The notes: generated from the sequence alone by a model not told the origin. Shown: positions 23,953 to 35,234, numbered from the stretch's first letter. The stretch is 64,000 nucleotides of DNA from Letharia columbiana (GCF_014066305.1 NW_023501088.1:176501-240500); one strand, 5' to 3'. Program-made: numbers and translations.

Positions 23953-24275
23953 TCTTACCAATCTTACCCCGTTCGTAACGTTATGGTCAAAAGCTATCAC
24001 ACGCTGACTTCCCAACAGACAGGAATACAAGATTCTTTCGTCAATTGAAGACGTGAGTATTTGTAACGTCACGTTCCCGGCTTAGGACGTCATTCACGGC
24101 AAGTAGCGGCGTCTTATGATACGCCAATACACTAGAACTTTACTTCAAAGTCGATTATCCATCTACTTCAAGTGCTTGAGATTGTAAGGTATTGGCTGAT
24201 TCTCATCATCTAAACTTCGGGTAAAGCGTTTCGAATAGCCAAAGCAGCGGTTTCGCACCGTGCAAACAACCAGCA
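23953..24275. other. Intergenic between FluG-like and 6PGDH-like genes
   Basis: 323 bases between two same-strand genes; presumably the 6PGDH-like promoter. Nothing recognisable in it. Confidence 0.5.
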
Positions 24276-27200
24276 TCAATATCTCTCGATGAGCCAACTT
24301 CTCCTCTTCACCGGTTCCATCTTCTGCAGCATCTCGCTCTCTGCTCGCTTCACCGTCAAATAAGTATCCACAGCTGGCTTGCTAAGAACGTGTTGAAGCT
24401 GCTCGTCCGCTTCGAGATAGCTTAGCGCTTCACTTATGCTTTCGGGAAATTGTTCTGTGATTCCAAGCTCCTCTCTTTCCTTGGCTGTTATTGTTGACGG
24501 GTCGTTCGGGCAATCCTTCATTTCCAAGGGCTCTTCGTCTAGGATGCCTTGCAGTCCTGCTCCGATAATAGCGGCCAGGACAAGGTATGGATTCGATAGG
24601 CCATCTACACATCGGATTTCGAAATGGGAACCTTCGATTCTTCTCAGCGGCGTCTCGCGATTTTGTGTGCCCCTAGGCTCGCATATCAGCGCCGCAAAGC
24701 CTTGCAATGGAGAGAATCCATTGGTAAAAGACCGAAGCATAAGACGAACATATCAAAGGAGTGGGGAAGAATGGTGGTAATGGTTGCGGTCTTACCATGC
24801 AATCCAGGTACTGCCCGCCCAAACGCCGTCTGCCACCCGTTCGTAGCTGGCGTCATTCGAGTAAGAGAAAGCTGCAATGGCCCTCAGGTGCTTCAAAACT
24901 CCCGCATAGAACATCTCCCAGTAATGAGCAGGCGTCAAAGATATATGAATGTGCGCTCCGGTGCCGATGGCTTGGGGAGCAGGCTTGGGGAACAAGGTTG
25001 CTCGCATGCCAGCATTTGCAGCGGCTGATTGAATAATCTCCTTCGCAGCCACAAGCGCATCTACAGCGAGTACGGGAGGTAATGGGCCCAGAATAAATTC
25101 GAATTGACCTGCACTGCTCTCGGGGTGAAATTGCTCAAGGGTCAGGCCGGCACGCTCCAACTTCTCGAATATGGTCTCAATAACGTCCATGAGATCGTCT
25201 GAGTGGAGCGCTCGTGCGCTAGACCAAGCGTGACCCTCATCTATTGGAACACCGCCATAGCTGATTTCACCGTCTTTGATCTCTTTGCTCATGAATACGA
25301 CCTCGATCTCAAATCCGACTAGCAATTCCACACCATGAGTCCCAGCTTTCTCAATTTGTTTACGAAGCGATGTCCTAGGGCAGCTCGGCACTTCCTCCCA
25401 ATTACTTCTCTGGAACTCGCACTGGACGGTTGCGTACCCTTTGCGGCTCCCTAAGCGGAGACCTGGTGAAGATGTCGGAATCAGCAGTTGCCCTTGAAAT
25501 GCACAGATGGGTCTAAGGAGCCCAAAGTGCACGTACCGGCAAATTGAGGGTACATGATGTACTCGTCCGTTGCTGAAAAACCAGGGCAGATAATATCCGG
25601 TTGCAGAATGCCAAGAACCGCTTCAACAATCCCGACAAATCGACCCTCGCTGAACATCCTGAGCGCTTGCTTGATTGGTAGTATCCTTAAGCGGAGAGTA
25701 TTTGTATAATCTAACCATTGAAGCCGCAGAAATTGGACGGAAGGCTCTTGGTCTAGGAAGGGTTGGAGTCGGGCAAGGTTCTTGGTCCAGGAGGCCTTTG
25801 ACGGGCTTATATCCGACAAAACGGTAGAAGTGATCGGCACAAGAGGGAGCTCCAACTCGTATAGCTGATTTGCTGTATGGAACAATATGTCTTGCACAAT
25901 CTTGACCGCCTCGGTACTTGTCAAAGACCCTCGCTCGATGCACGTACCCAAGACCCTTCGCAGTCCTTCCCGGATCTGTATAACAGCCAAGAGATACGTT
26001 TCTGGAAACCAGTGACCGTCTTCGCGGCAAACAGCGTCAACTATGAGCTTCTCTACTGATTGGAAATCAGAATGGTAGGAAAACTGACCAGTGCTCCACG
26101 TCAGTTTCTCGGACGGACAAAGTTCCAAAGCCTGTTCGATGACCTTCTCTTGCCCGTACTGACTGACCATGGGGAAGACTTCTCCAATGTCAAGCCAGCA
26201 GTTTTTATAGACGCTTGCGAGGTAGCCCGCCTCTCTTGTGAATGGATAAGAAGCATGGAGAAGAACGATGCGGACTTCCGGGTAACTTTCGATGAAGGGT
26301 TGGAGGTGACTGGGATTAGACAATCCAAGATCGATACTACCAAAAAGATTAGTGAAGGAGTGACTCCTCGAAACATTGTCTTGTGGGGTCGTACTCATTG
26401 TCTCCGAGCTAGAACATGATGGATCAATACCGAGTTCATGGGACCTAGCACGGGATTTCATACGTACTCCGGTGTGGAATTGAAAGGGTTTCTTTGATCC
26501 GCTGCGCTCTATTACTTTCGCCGTCAGATGAACAAGGTCAGGGTTCAATCTTTCGTCCTCCAAACGGCGCGAGAGCCTTTCCAGATCCTCAACCGAGAGG
26601 GGAACAACGCTCGCATCGTCATTGAATGCTGGGATCTTGAGACCTACTCTGTAGCAAATAACAGATTTGAAGCCAGCAACCTCAGGGTCAGAAATCGCTT
26701 CCTCGATAGCAGCAGTGAAACGACTCATGATTTGTTCCCGAATTTCGATATGTTTTCTAGGGGCCCGTCCACGATATTGTTCAAGCTGATCGGTCATGAT
26801 ATTCTCTGCAACCTTCTCAATTCTAACAATTCTTTTGCATTTAGATCGTGTCAATTGATCATGCCAGTCGTATGGGAAAACGCTTGATGGGTCCAGGCCG
26901 TCATCCATGAGTACCGTTTCGATTCCTTGAAAGCACTTTCGGGCCCAGGCGTTACCAGGTTCTTTCCTCTTCATCCTGAGTGCGCCCTTAACGGTCTCCC
27001 AGTTTGGTTCACACTTGAGGACTTCGGAAAGTTGTTTGAGAGCACGGAGATGCGAAAGAGTCGAAGAGGCAAACTTGAGAGCTGGTCCAGTCGCTTCAGA
27101 CTTGACGATTTCGGAGTCAGCATTACTCTTTCGGGAGGATTTGAGAGTCGCAAGACATGTCTTAGGAGCAGAGAACTCTTTCGACATATCTGACGACTCA

Positions 27201-27355
27201 TAAGGCAGCAAGAATGGAGAAGAATTGCCTTGGGAGGTATAACGTACGGTGGCCGCCATGAAGTCATGGTCGTCTACGTCAGAACTCAGGAGCAGATTAT
27301 GCGCATGGTGGTCAATTATTGAAGTGGTGTTGATCGCATGGATGAGAGCGTCCAT
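24276..27355 (-). CDS. FluG-like protein: amidohydrolase fused to glutamine synthetase domain
   Basis: Three exons (25537-27355, 24796-25492, 24276-24672) give 970 residues. The first ~600 residues are an amidohydrolase of the nodulin/FluG kind (IIDHHAHNLLL near the start, FQFHTGV, PEVRIVLLHASYPFTREAGYL in two parts, SEKLTWSTGQF, RVLGTCIERG). The C-terminal ~340 residues are a glutamine synthetase type I-like domain: VELLVGFEIE, FHPESSAGQFEF, GTGAHIHISL, GTQNRETPLRR, FEIRCVDGLSNPYL. In Aspergillus, FluG is needed for an extracellular signal that starts asexual sporulation; several FluG-like paralogues exist in fungi, so orthology is open. The 123-base second intron splits the GS core at AW/GTQ. 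It is longer than the ~865 residues of A. nidulans FluG. Confidence 0.9.
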
Positions 27356-27737
27356 GGCTGCTGCTGCTTCTAAGATGAGCGACTAGCAAGTCTCGATGGA
27401 ACAAGAATTAACGGAAGCATGCACAGCTTTCTGTTGCGATAGGAAACTGACTAAGACCACAGCGCAACATGTTTGAACAACAGGATACGACACGCGTTTT
27501 ATACTACGATCAATCGTAGAGTTGATGTTCCGCGGGAACTCCGCCGAAACTTCACCGAAGGATTGGCGGTCTAGAGTAGGGAGGCTAGGAGCAGGTGTGA
27601 TCATGTCCGGATCGCCTGGGAAGGAGCGGGCTCGGAACTTCGTAAAATAGTGGCGCTATTATCATGAGTGCGTGTATATTTCAACCCTCTCACTTTGCAG
27701 TTTGGAAACTCGCATGATGGCGTTCGCAATTCTTTGC
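27356..27737. other. Intergenic: FluG-like promoter and Pus9 3' flank
   Basis: 382 bases. No further gene, repeat or recognisable control site. Confidence 0.5.
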
Positions 27738-29275
27738 TTAGCCTGGATGTGTCCAAAGTAATTTGCCCGCTTCTACGCCAGACTGCTCGAGCACTTTTCC
27801 CTTTCCGCCAGCATCCTTGCTGACTTCTAACGTTTCTAGACCCTTTACAATATGCAATGGGTCCGTCTCCTTGGTCACCTCTGTCGGTCCAGCCAGTCCT
27901 GGCGGTGGCAGAGCCCAGTCCGGCAGCGGAGTCTCGTAGTCCCAGTTCCCTTCTTCGCACGCGTATCTCCTGGCATGCAAGTATATCCCCAGCTCATGCG
28001 CACCAGGATCACTGTACAACGGCGTATCACATATGTCACAGAGGTGACCTGTCATCTTCTCGGCTTTCGTCTTGTTGTACTCGTCCATCATTTCATCGTG
28101 ATAGGCCATTGCCTCTGCAACTTCTGATTTGCCCATCCTCGAGAGACGTGAAATGATGTCTTCGTCGTTGTCTGAAAGAGCGTCGCCAGCCGCAAGAGAA
28201 GGGCCAAACACCCTTTGATTGCAATAAATAGGATCGTTGGAGATAGGATGGCCAAGAAATTGTAGGTGTACCCGAAGCTGATGCGTGCGACCAGTGACAG
28301 GACGACAACGCACAATTGAATGACCTTCTTTGCCTTTCCATTCCATCTTCGAGTCTCGAATCTTCTCTTTCTCGGATCTATTGTCTTCTTGTTTCCCTTT
28401 GCCGTCCTCGAACTTTTGTGCTGGTGGGTAGTAAGCCAAGCGCTTGAACACGGTTCTTGCTTCCTTGCCACTCGCTCTGGCCCTATTGAGCCCAAGTTTT
28501 GGACTGATTTGCATGACTGGCTGCTCGCATACGATATCTCCCTCAGGAAAATCTCCAATGACCCTGGCCACGTATTCTTTCTTCACGCTCCTGCCTTGGA
28601 TCTGCATACTTAACCTTTCAGCGGCTCTAGCGTTCTTACCGATGAACATGACGCCACTAGTCAGTCTGTCGAGTCTGTTGCAGGGCAAAGGATTCCATGC
28701 ATGGCTCCTCTCCGCGCGCATGATTTCGATGATAGAGTTGAAGTTGTAGCGACCGGCAGGATGGACTGGTACGCCCGCAGGCTTGTTGATGACGATCATA
28801 CCGTCGTCTTCATGAACAATACCAATGGGCTGAGCGGTCACAGGAGGTTCGTGTCGATGTAGCGTATGGGATATTATGTCGCCGTTCTTGACGGTGGCTT
28901 TGACAGTCGGTACTCGGACTCCATTCACGACGACATTGCCCCGCTCTATAGCGTCTTTCTGAGACCCGTCAGCGAATTATCCTTGTGGCGAGGTTAAGGA
29001 CTTCACACATAGTAAGCCTGTGGCCTATCTCGAAATTCGGTAGCAAAGACATCAAGCAATTCTCTTCCACGCCATCTCTCCTTGCAGTAGGTGTTGTATG
29101 TATAGTGATACGGATGCACCTTACGAAGGCCATCTTCAAGATAGTATGGACGCGGCCAAGGATCACAAGGGGTCGTGATAACGTCTGGTGAAGCAATGAA
29201 AGCTTGCTTATCTTTCTGTCGGCCATCTCCTTGATCTGCCTGTGGGTCCACGGCGGTCAGCGCCATGGCGGACAT
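27738..29275 (-). CDS. pus9: tRNA pseudouridine synthase of the Pus9/Rib2 (RluA) family
   Basis: Isomerises uridine to pseudouridine at tRNA position 32; yeast Pus9 acts in mitochondria, and Rib2/Pus8 is its cytoplasmic relative. Two exons (29009-29275, 27738-28958) give 495 residues. The N-terminal block [19 protein letters not shown] with [14 protein letters not shown] is characteristic of this group. The S4-like segment (ERGNVVVNG) is split by the 50-base intron. The RluA core follows: [20 protein letters not shown] and the catalytic NRLDRLTSG with Asp186, then [17 protein letters not shown]. The C-terminus has a CDIC pair and a [18 protein letters not shown] block typical of fungal members. 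No Rib2-type deaminase domain is attached. Divergent from the thioesterase gene. Confidence 0.92.
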
Positions 29276-29531
29276 CGCATGGCTCTTGCGTGCCAGGTAC
29301 GCGGCGATACGGGGTGAGGGAGCCAGTAGAGCTTTTGTATAAGTGACGGACTTTCTTGTCAGAGGCTAACAAAATATTCTTCTAGATTTGCGGGCGGCTA
29401 AACTTCGGGTGTAGTGTTTTGAACCTCCCAAGGGTCCTCACTTCAGCTCTTGATTCGAGGGATTCAAATGCTAAAGCCAGACTCTCAATAGCGATAAGGA
29501 GTAAGTCCCAGCAAAGGAGAAACGGTCTACG

Positions 29532-29996
29532 ATGTCTTCTGCTCAGTTGAAACAACGACATCAGGAAGATTACGGTTTCCATCTCGAGTACAGAACACGA
29601 TGGTCGGACAATGACATGTATGATCATATGAACAATAGCGTGTATTCCTTTCTATTCGACTCCATCATCAATTCCTACCTGATTGAGCATTGTGGCCTTC
29701 GTCCTCCTACGTCCCCCCAGATTGGTCTCGTTGTCCATTCAACTTCCGACTATTTCGGGTCAGTGGGATTCCCCTCAATCGTGGATCTGGGCTTGCGTGT
29801 CAACAAGCTGGGAAAGTCAAGTGTCACATATGAAGTTGGAGTCTTCGAGCGCGGGAAGGACGATGTGAGGGCTGTAGGTGGATACACCCACGTCTTTGTC
29901 GAGAGGGAAACAAACAGGCCTGCTGCTAGTGGAATGTCGGAAGAGATTAGGAGGGGTTTAGAAAAAGTTCTAGTAGATGTGCAGCCTAAACTGTGA
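29532..29996 (+). CDS. Hot-dog fold acyl-CoA thioesterase (4HBT/FadM-like)
   Basis: Intronless gene of 154 residues. The FadM/YbgC-type active-site segment YRTRWSDNDMYDHMNNSVY is near the N-terminus (Asp26 or Asp28 as catalytic acid, His32 and the MNN turn). A hydrophobic hot-dog helix follows (FLFDSIINSYLIEHCG), then the strand-rich half (VDLGLRVNKLGKSSVTYEVGVF, in parts; GYTHVFVER). Such enzymes hydrolyse acyl-CoA thioesters; the chain length or aryl substrate cannot be read from sequence. No targeting peptide is obvious. Length is standard for a single-domain member. The 256-base gap to Pus9 is a shared divergent promoter. Confidence 0.9.
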   Translation: MSSAQLKQRHQEDYGFHLEYRTRWSDNDMYDHMNNSVYSFLFDSIINSYLIEHCGLRPPTSPQIGLVVHSTSDYFGSVGFPSIVDLGLRVNKLGKSSVTYEVGVFERGKDDVRAVGGYTHVFVERETNRPAASGMSEEIRRGLEKVLVDVQPKL

Positions 29997-30996
29997 TGCG
30001 AACTTAACGTTTACTTCACACGGCAGTACATGTCTAAGCGTGAACGCAAGTCTCAGGGTGACCACACGTCCAATGGATGAATGCAGTTCCAAGGCTTGAT
30101 ACAGGTCCAAGAGATGATCAAAGTTCCAAGACGACCCATAAGTTGAAGGGTCCGACATATCAGAACACTTGACAAGGCTCGGGAGGGGATCTTACCTAGA
30201 AAATCCAGCCTTCAAAACCGAGAAAACTCCTCGTTGATACTGATCCCGTCGATATATCGAAAATCTGTTCCACTTCGACTATCACTTTTTTGGGCATCTC
30301 GCCAGAGGTGATTGCAATTCAAGAGCGGTTGCAACTTCAATTGCTGGATTTGAAGCCAGCCGATTAATACAAGGCCAACAGATGAATGCCAAACCGCCAA
30401 ACATAACCCTGCTAGTAGACTCAAGCCTGACCTTGAATGGACGCCAAAAGCGAGTATAAATAAGATGGTGAGTAGAGGTACGGCAAAGAAGTGAGAGCTA
30501 AATGAACGTCAAAAACAAATACAAGTCAGATAGTGAATACAGGTTGAAAAGGGCAAATGAGCCAGATGATAAACAAACCAAACGGTGAACACAAAGCAGA
30601 CCGTGAATATAAGCCAGTCGGCGAATGAAGATAAAAATGTACTTGCATATATATGGCACATTTCAGTAACACAGGACCCAGAATCACACAACATCGACAA
30701 CACAGCATTCACAACAGAGTAGTCAACTCCTGTCATCTGTGTCAAGCACTAATGAATTCTAGTCTATATCCACGTCGGCAGGTTGTTGATTGACTTGACC
30801 ATACATATCAACCTCCGATCTCCAATCTCGCCACACGAAGATCTAATTACTCGGCTTCCTGCCGCAACGCTTACTCGACGCAACTATCCTGCTGCACTGT
30901 ACCAGGCCATTGGTTGGAAGGCGATCTATCCAGGGCTCACAAGGTCGCTCACACCCGGAAAGTTAAGAGGCTCGACGATTGAAAGTCCATTTTCGA
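29997..30996. other. Intergenic with degenerate AGT/GAATA-rich repeats
   Basis: 1.0 kb without a supported gene. About 30435-30640 contains loosely repeated units of the kind gtgaata-aag-cag separated by 15-25 bases, too diverged for a clean consensus. Open frames on both strands are short and biased. Confidence 0.45.
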
Positions 30997-32165
30997 ATGG
31001 ATCAAGCAAGCGATAGCCAGCAGGCTACGGGAAATCATCCATCGGCTGATTGGACAAGTCAGCTCGTAAAATGGCCTTGCAGTGACACGTCCACGAAAGC
31101 TCTCAAGAAGCTTGCCTGTGTCCGTGAGCTTACTCTACGTCACCGCCGCGTTGATCTGAACTTCAAACCCAAGAAAAATCAAGAAGCGGCTTTGGGACAG
31201 ATCTGTGGGGAGCTTGCACTTGCAGCATGTCGACGCTGTGTAAACGATAAAGGGCCGTTCGTGGAATGTGTTGTTGTTAGGGGTAGTTTCGCCAAATCGT
31301 GCTGCAACTGTCATTACAGCTCACAGGGACTATCATGTTCTTTCCGAGGCATAGGTGAGCATTTCCTGCGGGAATCTCTTGCGACAACTGATCGATGCCT
31401 GTAGAGTCAGTCCCTATTTTATCGACGCCGAATGGGCTGAATGCCACCAGTAGAATCTTGGATGAGCAAGCAAAACCTGCACAGATGGCAAATTATCAGC
31501 CTGGACCTTCGGCGGTTCTCGCAGGACCACAAGTTTCACAGTCCGACAACAACTCCGTCTCAACACGGCTCAGATCTAAGAAGGACGACCTCCGAAAGCG
31601 GCCCAATTTCAGCGCAAACTTTGCCTTTCCACGGACGGTTGTCGGTGTTACAACCAATGAGCCACTCACTCGCAAGCGTCAATGGCAGGAGACCACAACT
31701 ACTGGTCCCGCACTAGAACAATGGCCGCCGGAGCGGGGAACTGACGCCGTCGATCAACAGTCTGAGGAGACTGTTCTATGCCTGAGGGAAGAGATTCAGC
31801 GCCTAAGGCGTGAGAAATCCGACCAGCAAGCTCGGCAACTTGCATTGATCAAAGGATTCGTCTCTTCCGCTGCGGTGGTCGAGATAGCTGTTGACGTCCG
31901 AGAGGCAGAGCTACGCTGCGGACTGAGAAACATGAGTGGCACTCCTGAAGAGATGCAAGAGCAAGCACAGCAGATGATTGACTTCTCGAAAGCTACCTCT
32001 TGGCATGTGAGCAGGTTTGTCAACGATATGTTGGAGGAGCAACGAGTGTTTCTCTATGACGATCAGCAGAAGGCAATGCGGCTTGAATACGACAAGGCAG
32101 AGCCTAGCCAGGCAGTTACGGCTATCATCGATGAAGAGCTGTCTTTCATGACGAGACATTCCTGA
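30997..32165 (+). CDS. DUF3716-type cysteine-motif protein
   Basis: Two exons (30997-31354 and 31405-32165, intron 31355-31404 with GTGAGC..TGTAG) give 372 residues. Residues 78-116 hold a compact Cys motif, CRRC then GPFVECVVV, CCNC and CSFR, which is the pattern of fungal DUF3716 proteins; metal binding is plausible but unproven. The middle is polar. About residues 245-290 (EETVLCLREEIQRLRREK) should form a coiled coil, followed by a helical C-terminus. DUF3716 proteins are numerous and fast-evolving in some ascomycetes, and I know no assigned function. The start is the ATG giving MDQASDS; the frame stays open upstream but has only TTG. Confidence 0.7.
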
Positions 32166-32533
32166 CCATAGGTATTGCTCGTATTAACGCAAATCTGTGA
32201 AGACAGAGGTTGAGCATAGAACATCAATAGATGAGGTTAAAGCTGAAGGCATGAAAATTCATGACGAAAATCAAGAGTGACATGAATGTGACTTGTAGTT
32301 CTCTTGCTTCGTAGACGAGTAGGGTTTCCTAGCGTTCATGTTGGCTTGACTTGACCCGTCTGGTGCGTGTTACAGACATGAATGCCACGTTAACAATTAA
32401 CACAATGCATTTGCTCTCCGACCACAGAATTCCCTCTTATTGATCTATCTACCTATCCACCTATCTACCTACTTATCTACCCACCTACCTACCTACCCGA
32501 AAAGGCTTTGGGCGAGTTTGGTTAACCTTAACC
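32166..32533. promoter_or_regulatory. ubc6 upstream region with CTAC/CTAT repeat
   Basis: 368 bases. Positions about 32441-32503 are a pyrimidine-rich imperfect tetranucleotide repeat of CTAC, CTAT and CACC units ending 30 bases before the ubc6 ATG, so it probably lies in the 5' UTR or core promoter. Nothing else recognised. Confidence 0.5.
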
Positions 32534-33412
32534 ATGGCCCTTCCAACTTTCAACACCAAATCGCCCACCATAAAGCGCATCCTGAAAGAGGCAACCGAAC
32601 TCTCTAGTCATCCTGACCCAACTTTACACGCCGCTCCTCTCGAATCCAATCTCTTCGAATGGCACTTCACTCTCCAAGGTCCGCCGTCCACTCCTTACAG
32701 CGAGGGTGCATACCACGGCCGCATAATATTGCCTCCGACCTACCCATTGCGCCCACCGTCCTTCCGCTTCCTAACGCCCTCAGGCAGATTCGAAGTGAAC
32801 CGCGAGATCTGTCTAAGTATCAGCGGACATCATGAAGAGACGTGGCAGCCTGCGTGGGGCATTAGGACAGCATTATGGGCCTTGAGAGCATTTATGGAGG
32901 GAGATGCCAAGGGTCAAGTGGGAGGGATGGAGATGCCTGAGAAGGAGAGAAGGAGACTGGCAGGTGAGAGTAAGACTTGGAAGTGTCAAGGATGTGGGGG
33001 AAGGAGTAACAAGGATATATTGAAGGAAGAGGGCGGTGAGGCTGGGGAAGGGAGCGCCAACGAGCATGTCGTGCCTGAAGAGCTGAAATTTGGCTTCAGG
33101 GATCAGATGGCAGCTGCGGAGGGTAAAGATATGGCGAAGGACAAAGGTATGCGGGTTGTTACTACGCCTGCTCCAGATCCATCGCCTGCCAGTGCTTCGG
33201 CAGCCTCACCATCACCTCCGACTTTGTCACCACCCGAGGCTATCCACCCAACGAGGACAGTGCCCGTTGCCTCAGCTTCTCACGTGCCCCCACCGTTGCC
33301 TACCGCCACCCAGCAAACCCAGTCGGATGGTGTCCCAGCATGGGTTGATAAAGCTATTACCGGGCTTGTAGCTGCCTTAGCGGTCATGATTATCAAGAAA
33401 ATTTTGCTCTGA
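32534..33412 (+). CDS. ubc6: ER-anchored ubiquitin-conjugating enzyme Ubc6 (UBE2J type)
   Basis: E2 enzyme of ER-associated degradation, tail-anchored in the ER membrane with its catalytic domain in the cytosol. Intronless, 292 residues. The UBC fold spans residues 8-150 with FEWHFTLQGPPSTPYSEG, YPLRPPSFRFLTPSGRF and the active-site NREICLSIS (Cys93), followed by the Ubc6-specific HHEETWQPAWGIRTAL. A CxxC pair (KCQGC) follows, then a Pro/Ser/Ala-rich linker (about 215-265). A C-terminal hydrophobic helix (ITGLVAALAVMIIKKILL) serves as the tail anchor. The linker is longer than in yeast Ubc6 (250 residues), common in filamentous fungi. Confidence 0.95.
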   Translation: MALPTFNTKSPTIKRILKEATELSSHPDPTLHAAPLESNLFEWHFTLQGPPSTPYSEGAYHGRIILPPTYPLRPPSFRFLTPSGRFEVNREICLSISGHHEETWQPAWGIRTALWALRAFMEGDAKGQVGGMEMPEKERRRLAGESKTWKCQGCGGRSNKDILKEEGGEAGEGSANEHVVPEELKFGFRDQMAAAEGKDMAKDKGMRVVTTPAPDPSPASASAASPSPPTLSPPEAIHPTRTVPVASASHVPPPLPTATQQTQSDGVPAWVDKAITGLVAALAVMIIKKILL

Positions 33413-33477
33413 GAAAGTCGGGGTCTGCGAGGCAAGGAGTTGCATTATACCAGGTTGCGGCTAGGTGGTATCATCTT

Positions 33478-33666
33478 CTACTGGGTTGGAGTTTCAGGAG
33501 CAAATAATGCATGATCATTGGTATCGAAGATTACGAGTGTCACTTTTGCCTGGTCAGACAAAAGAAACCGAATAAGGCATCTTACCTTGTCCACCTCCCT
33601 CTCTTTATCCGCAAAGAGAGCCTCTCTGTGCAGTGACTCTACGGAAAAGTTGCTTTCGATAGCCAT
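33478..33666 (-). CDS. Doubtful small open frame, 62 residues
   Basis: ATG-started frame opening MAIESNFSVESLHREALF, polar and helix-like for the first 27 residues (ending EREVDK). A GTAAGA donor-like site follows directly, with a TCTGACCAG acceptor-like site 36 bases on; removing that segment keeps the frame but would be unusually short for an intron. It resembles no family I know and could be chance. Confidence 0.22.
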   Translation of the reverse strand: MAIESNFSVESLHREALFADKEREVDKVRCLIRFLLSDQAKVTLVIFDTNDHALFAPETPTQ

Positions 33667-34163
33667 TGCCGAGGGCTGGTATCATTCCCGTCATAAGTAC
33701 CGGAAAAGTGCATACTCAGGCCGTTTCATAGGGGAGCAGATTGATCAGGGTCAGTGGGCTTTAGGTAGAACACCCTTTGATTTTGCCCAAGGAGGGAAAG
33801 AGGAGCCCAACCGGAGCCACTTGGTCTAGGGAGGGGGAACGCTGACAATTACAGCTTCCCCATACCAAGCCTTCATCTCTCCGTTTCTGCACGGATCAAT
33901 CCCAAAAACCTCAGAGCTTATGACAGTCAACTACGCAGTCTTCAGGCCTAGACCGCTGCTTATGCGAGGCGAATGCACTAAACCTGGGTGAACGAGTCCC
34001 TAAAGGGCTCGACGTTTCAAAGAGCGAAAGACTCCAAGATGTGGGAGCTACAAATCGTGCATGTTCGTGAGTCGCTGTCTCCGTCCATAGTGGTGCCTGA
34101 TGGTCCACTCGGCTGGGCTCAGACCTTGTGGCGATGGCATCTTGTGTTATTCCCCAGGCGGCC

Positions 34164-34303
34164 AATGAGCCGCCTGTATTCAAGGAGCAAAATCGGAACG
34201 CCGTTAGTCACTGTACACACTATGAAATCGGCTAATGAGTCCCCTCTATTCAAGGAGCACAGTCGGAACGCCGTCAGCCACCGTACACATTATGAAACTG
34301 CTC
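34164..34303. repeat. Diverged tandem duplication, 70-base unit, two copies
   Basis: Copies begin AATGAG at 34164 and 34234 and stay alignable for 70 bases with about 15 mismatches (shared blocks TATTCAAGGAGCA and TCGGAACGCCGT). The period is not a multiple of three and there is no conserved frame, so it is probably non-coding. Confidence 0.8.
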
Positions 34304-34484
34304 GGAGAATAGGTCAAGTGTTAATGATTAGCATCATAGCAGTCTATGAGGCCTTGGATATGTCATTAGCTCATTCCCTATACAAGTTCACTGGTATAAA
34401 CTTCATCTTCTCCCCTCAACTCTACGTTGCAACTCCTGCAAGACTACAACCTGCATCTCCCAACCTCGGACGCCTCGACCTGTC

Positions 34485-34838
34485 ATGACAGAATCTCCGG
34501 TCTGCAAACCCCGCATGGACCTCTCCAACAACCTTCTCTTCCGCCTCAGCCTTTACTACATCTTCGTCAGCCCCGAGACATGGCAAGTCGCCTCATTGCT
34601 GAATCAACTCCACAAAATCGCACCAGGCATAGCTACACAAGAGGTCAAATCCACCTACCTCGGTTTGCATGACACAGAGCATCCTATGTGGGTCCGAGCC
34701 AAAGACATGGCCAGGCAGGAGCCGGATGAGCTGAAGCGGATCATGCGAGATGAAATTGGGTTGGGGGGCGAGAGGTGGGACGTTCGTGTGGTGAATCCTG
34801 TGATGCCGATGGCTATGTTGAGGTTGATCAGGGATTGA
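34485..34838 (+). CDS. Small hypothetical protein, 117 residues
   Basis: Intronless ATG-started frame. The protein has a hydrophobic patch (LLFRLSLYYIFVSPETWQV) early on and a charged helix-prone middle (RAKDMARQEPDELKRIMRDE), with ordinary amino-acid balance, so it may be real. There is no known domain, no clear signal peptide and no splice context. It lies just after the 70-base duplication and is convergent with the oxidoreductase gene. Function unknown. Confidence 0.4.
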   Translation: MTESPVCKPRMDLSNNLLFRLSLYYIFVSPETWQVASLLNQLHKIAPGIATQEVKSTYLGLHDTEHPMWVRAKDMARQEPDELKRIMRDEIGLGGERWDVRVVNPVMPMAMLRLIRD

Positions 34839-35234
34839 AGCACAAGGAGGAGGATCGAACAATAATCATGCATCGAGAACAGATAGGCAGGCGGGCGAAA
34901 ACTTGGGAAACTCTAGGCGGCACTGAGGTGGAGATTGAAACCATCATAGTCCTACAGTAAGGCAAGTTGTACAAGAAACAAAATCCCAAGAGCTTTAATA
35001 CTTCCATCTTTACACACTTTGTGGACGCCAAACAGACATCGAACAAAGATTATTCGACACAGAAAAAACGACTGCTCCGAATCAAGACCACGATTGTTCA
35101 AGACCCATTCCGTTACAGATTTCAGTGTTTCTGGCAGTGCACCCCGTTGAGACTAAGGCAATCGAGTTCCCCCCCTTCCACGACTTGTGCTCGATCCTTC
35201 TACTGAGCTGTTGGTGCTGCTATCATCATCAATT
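34839..35234. other. Intergenic, nothing recognised
   Basis: 396 bases between the small plus-strand frame and the stop of the minus-strand oxidoreductase. AT-richer than its surroundings; no gene or repeat seen. Confidence 0.5.

Larger units (their letters stand above)
33413..34484. other. Intergenic with a diverged 70-base tandem duplication
   Basis: About 1.07 kb. It contains the doubtful small frame at 33478-33666 and the tandem duplication at 34164-34303, both listed separately. The remainder shows no gene, splice pattern or RNA. Confidence 0.45.

Noticed and set aside
30509..30745. Cys/Phe-rich open frame on the minus strand
   Set aside because: It reads through degenerate short repeats and has skewed composition; no start or splice support.
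33988..34488. Open frame of 166 codons on the plus strand
   Set aside because: Begins with GTG, runs through the two frame-shifted copies of a tandem duplication and has no domain.
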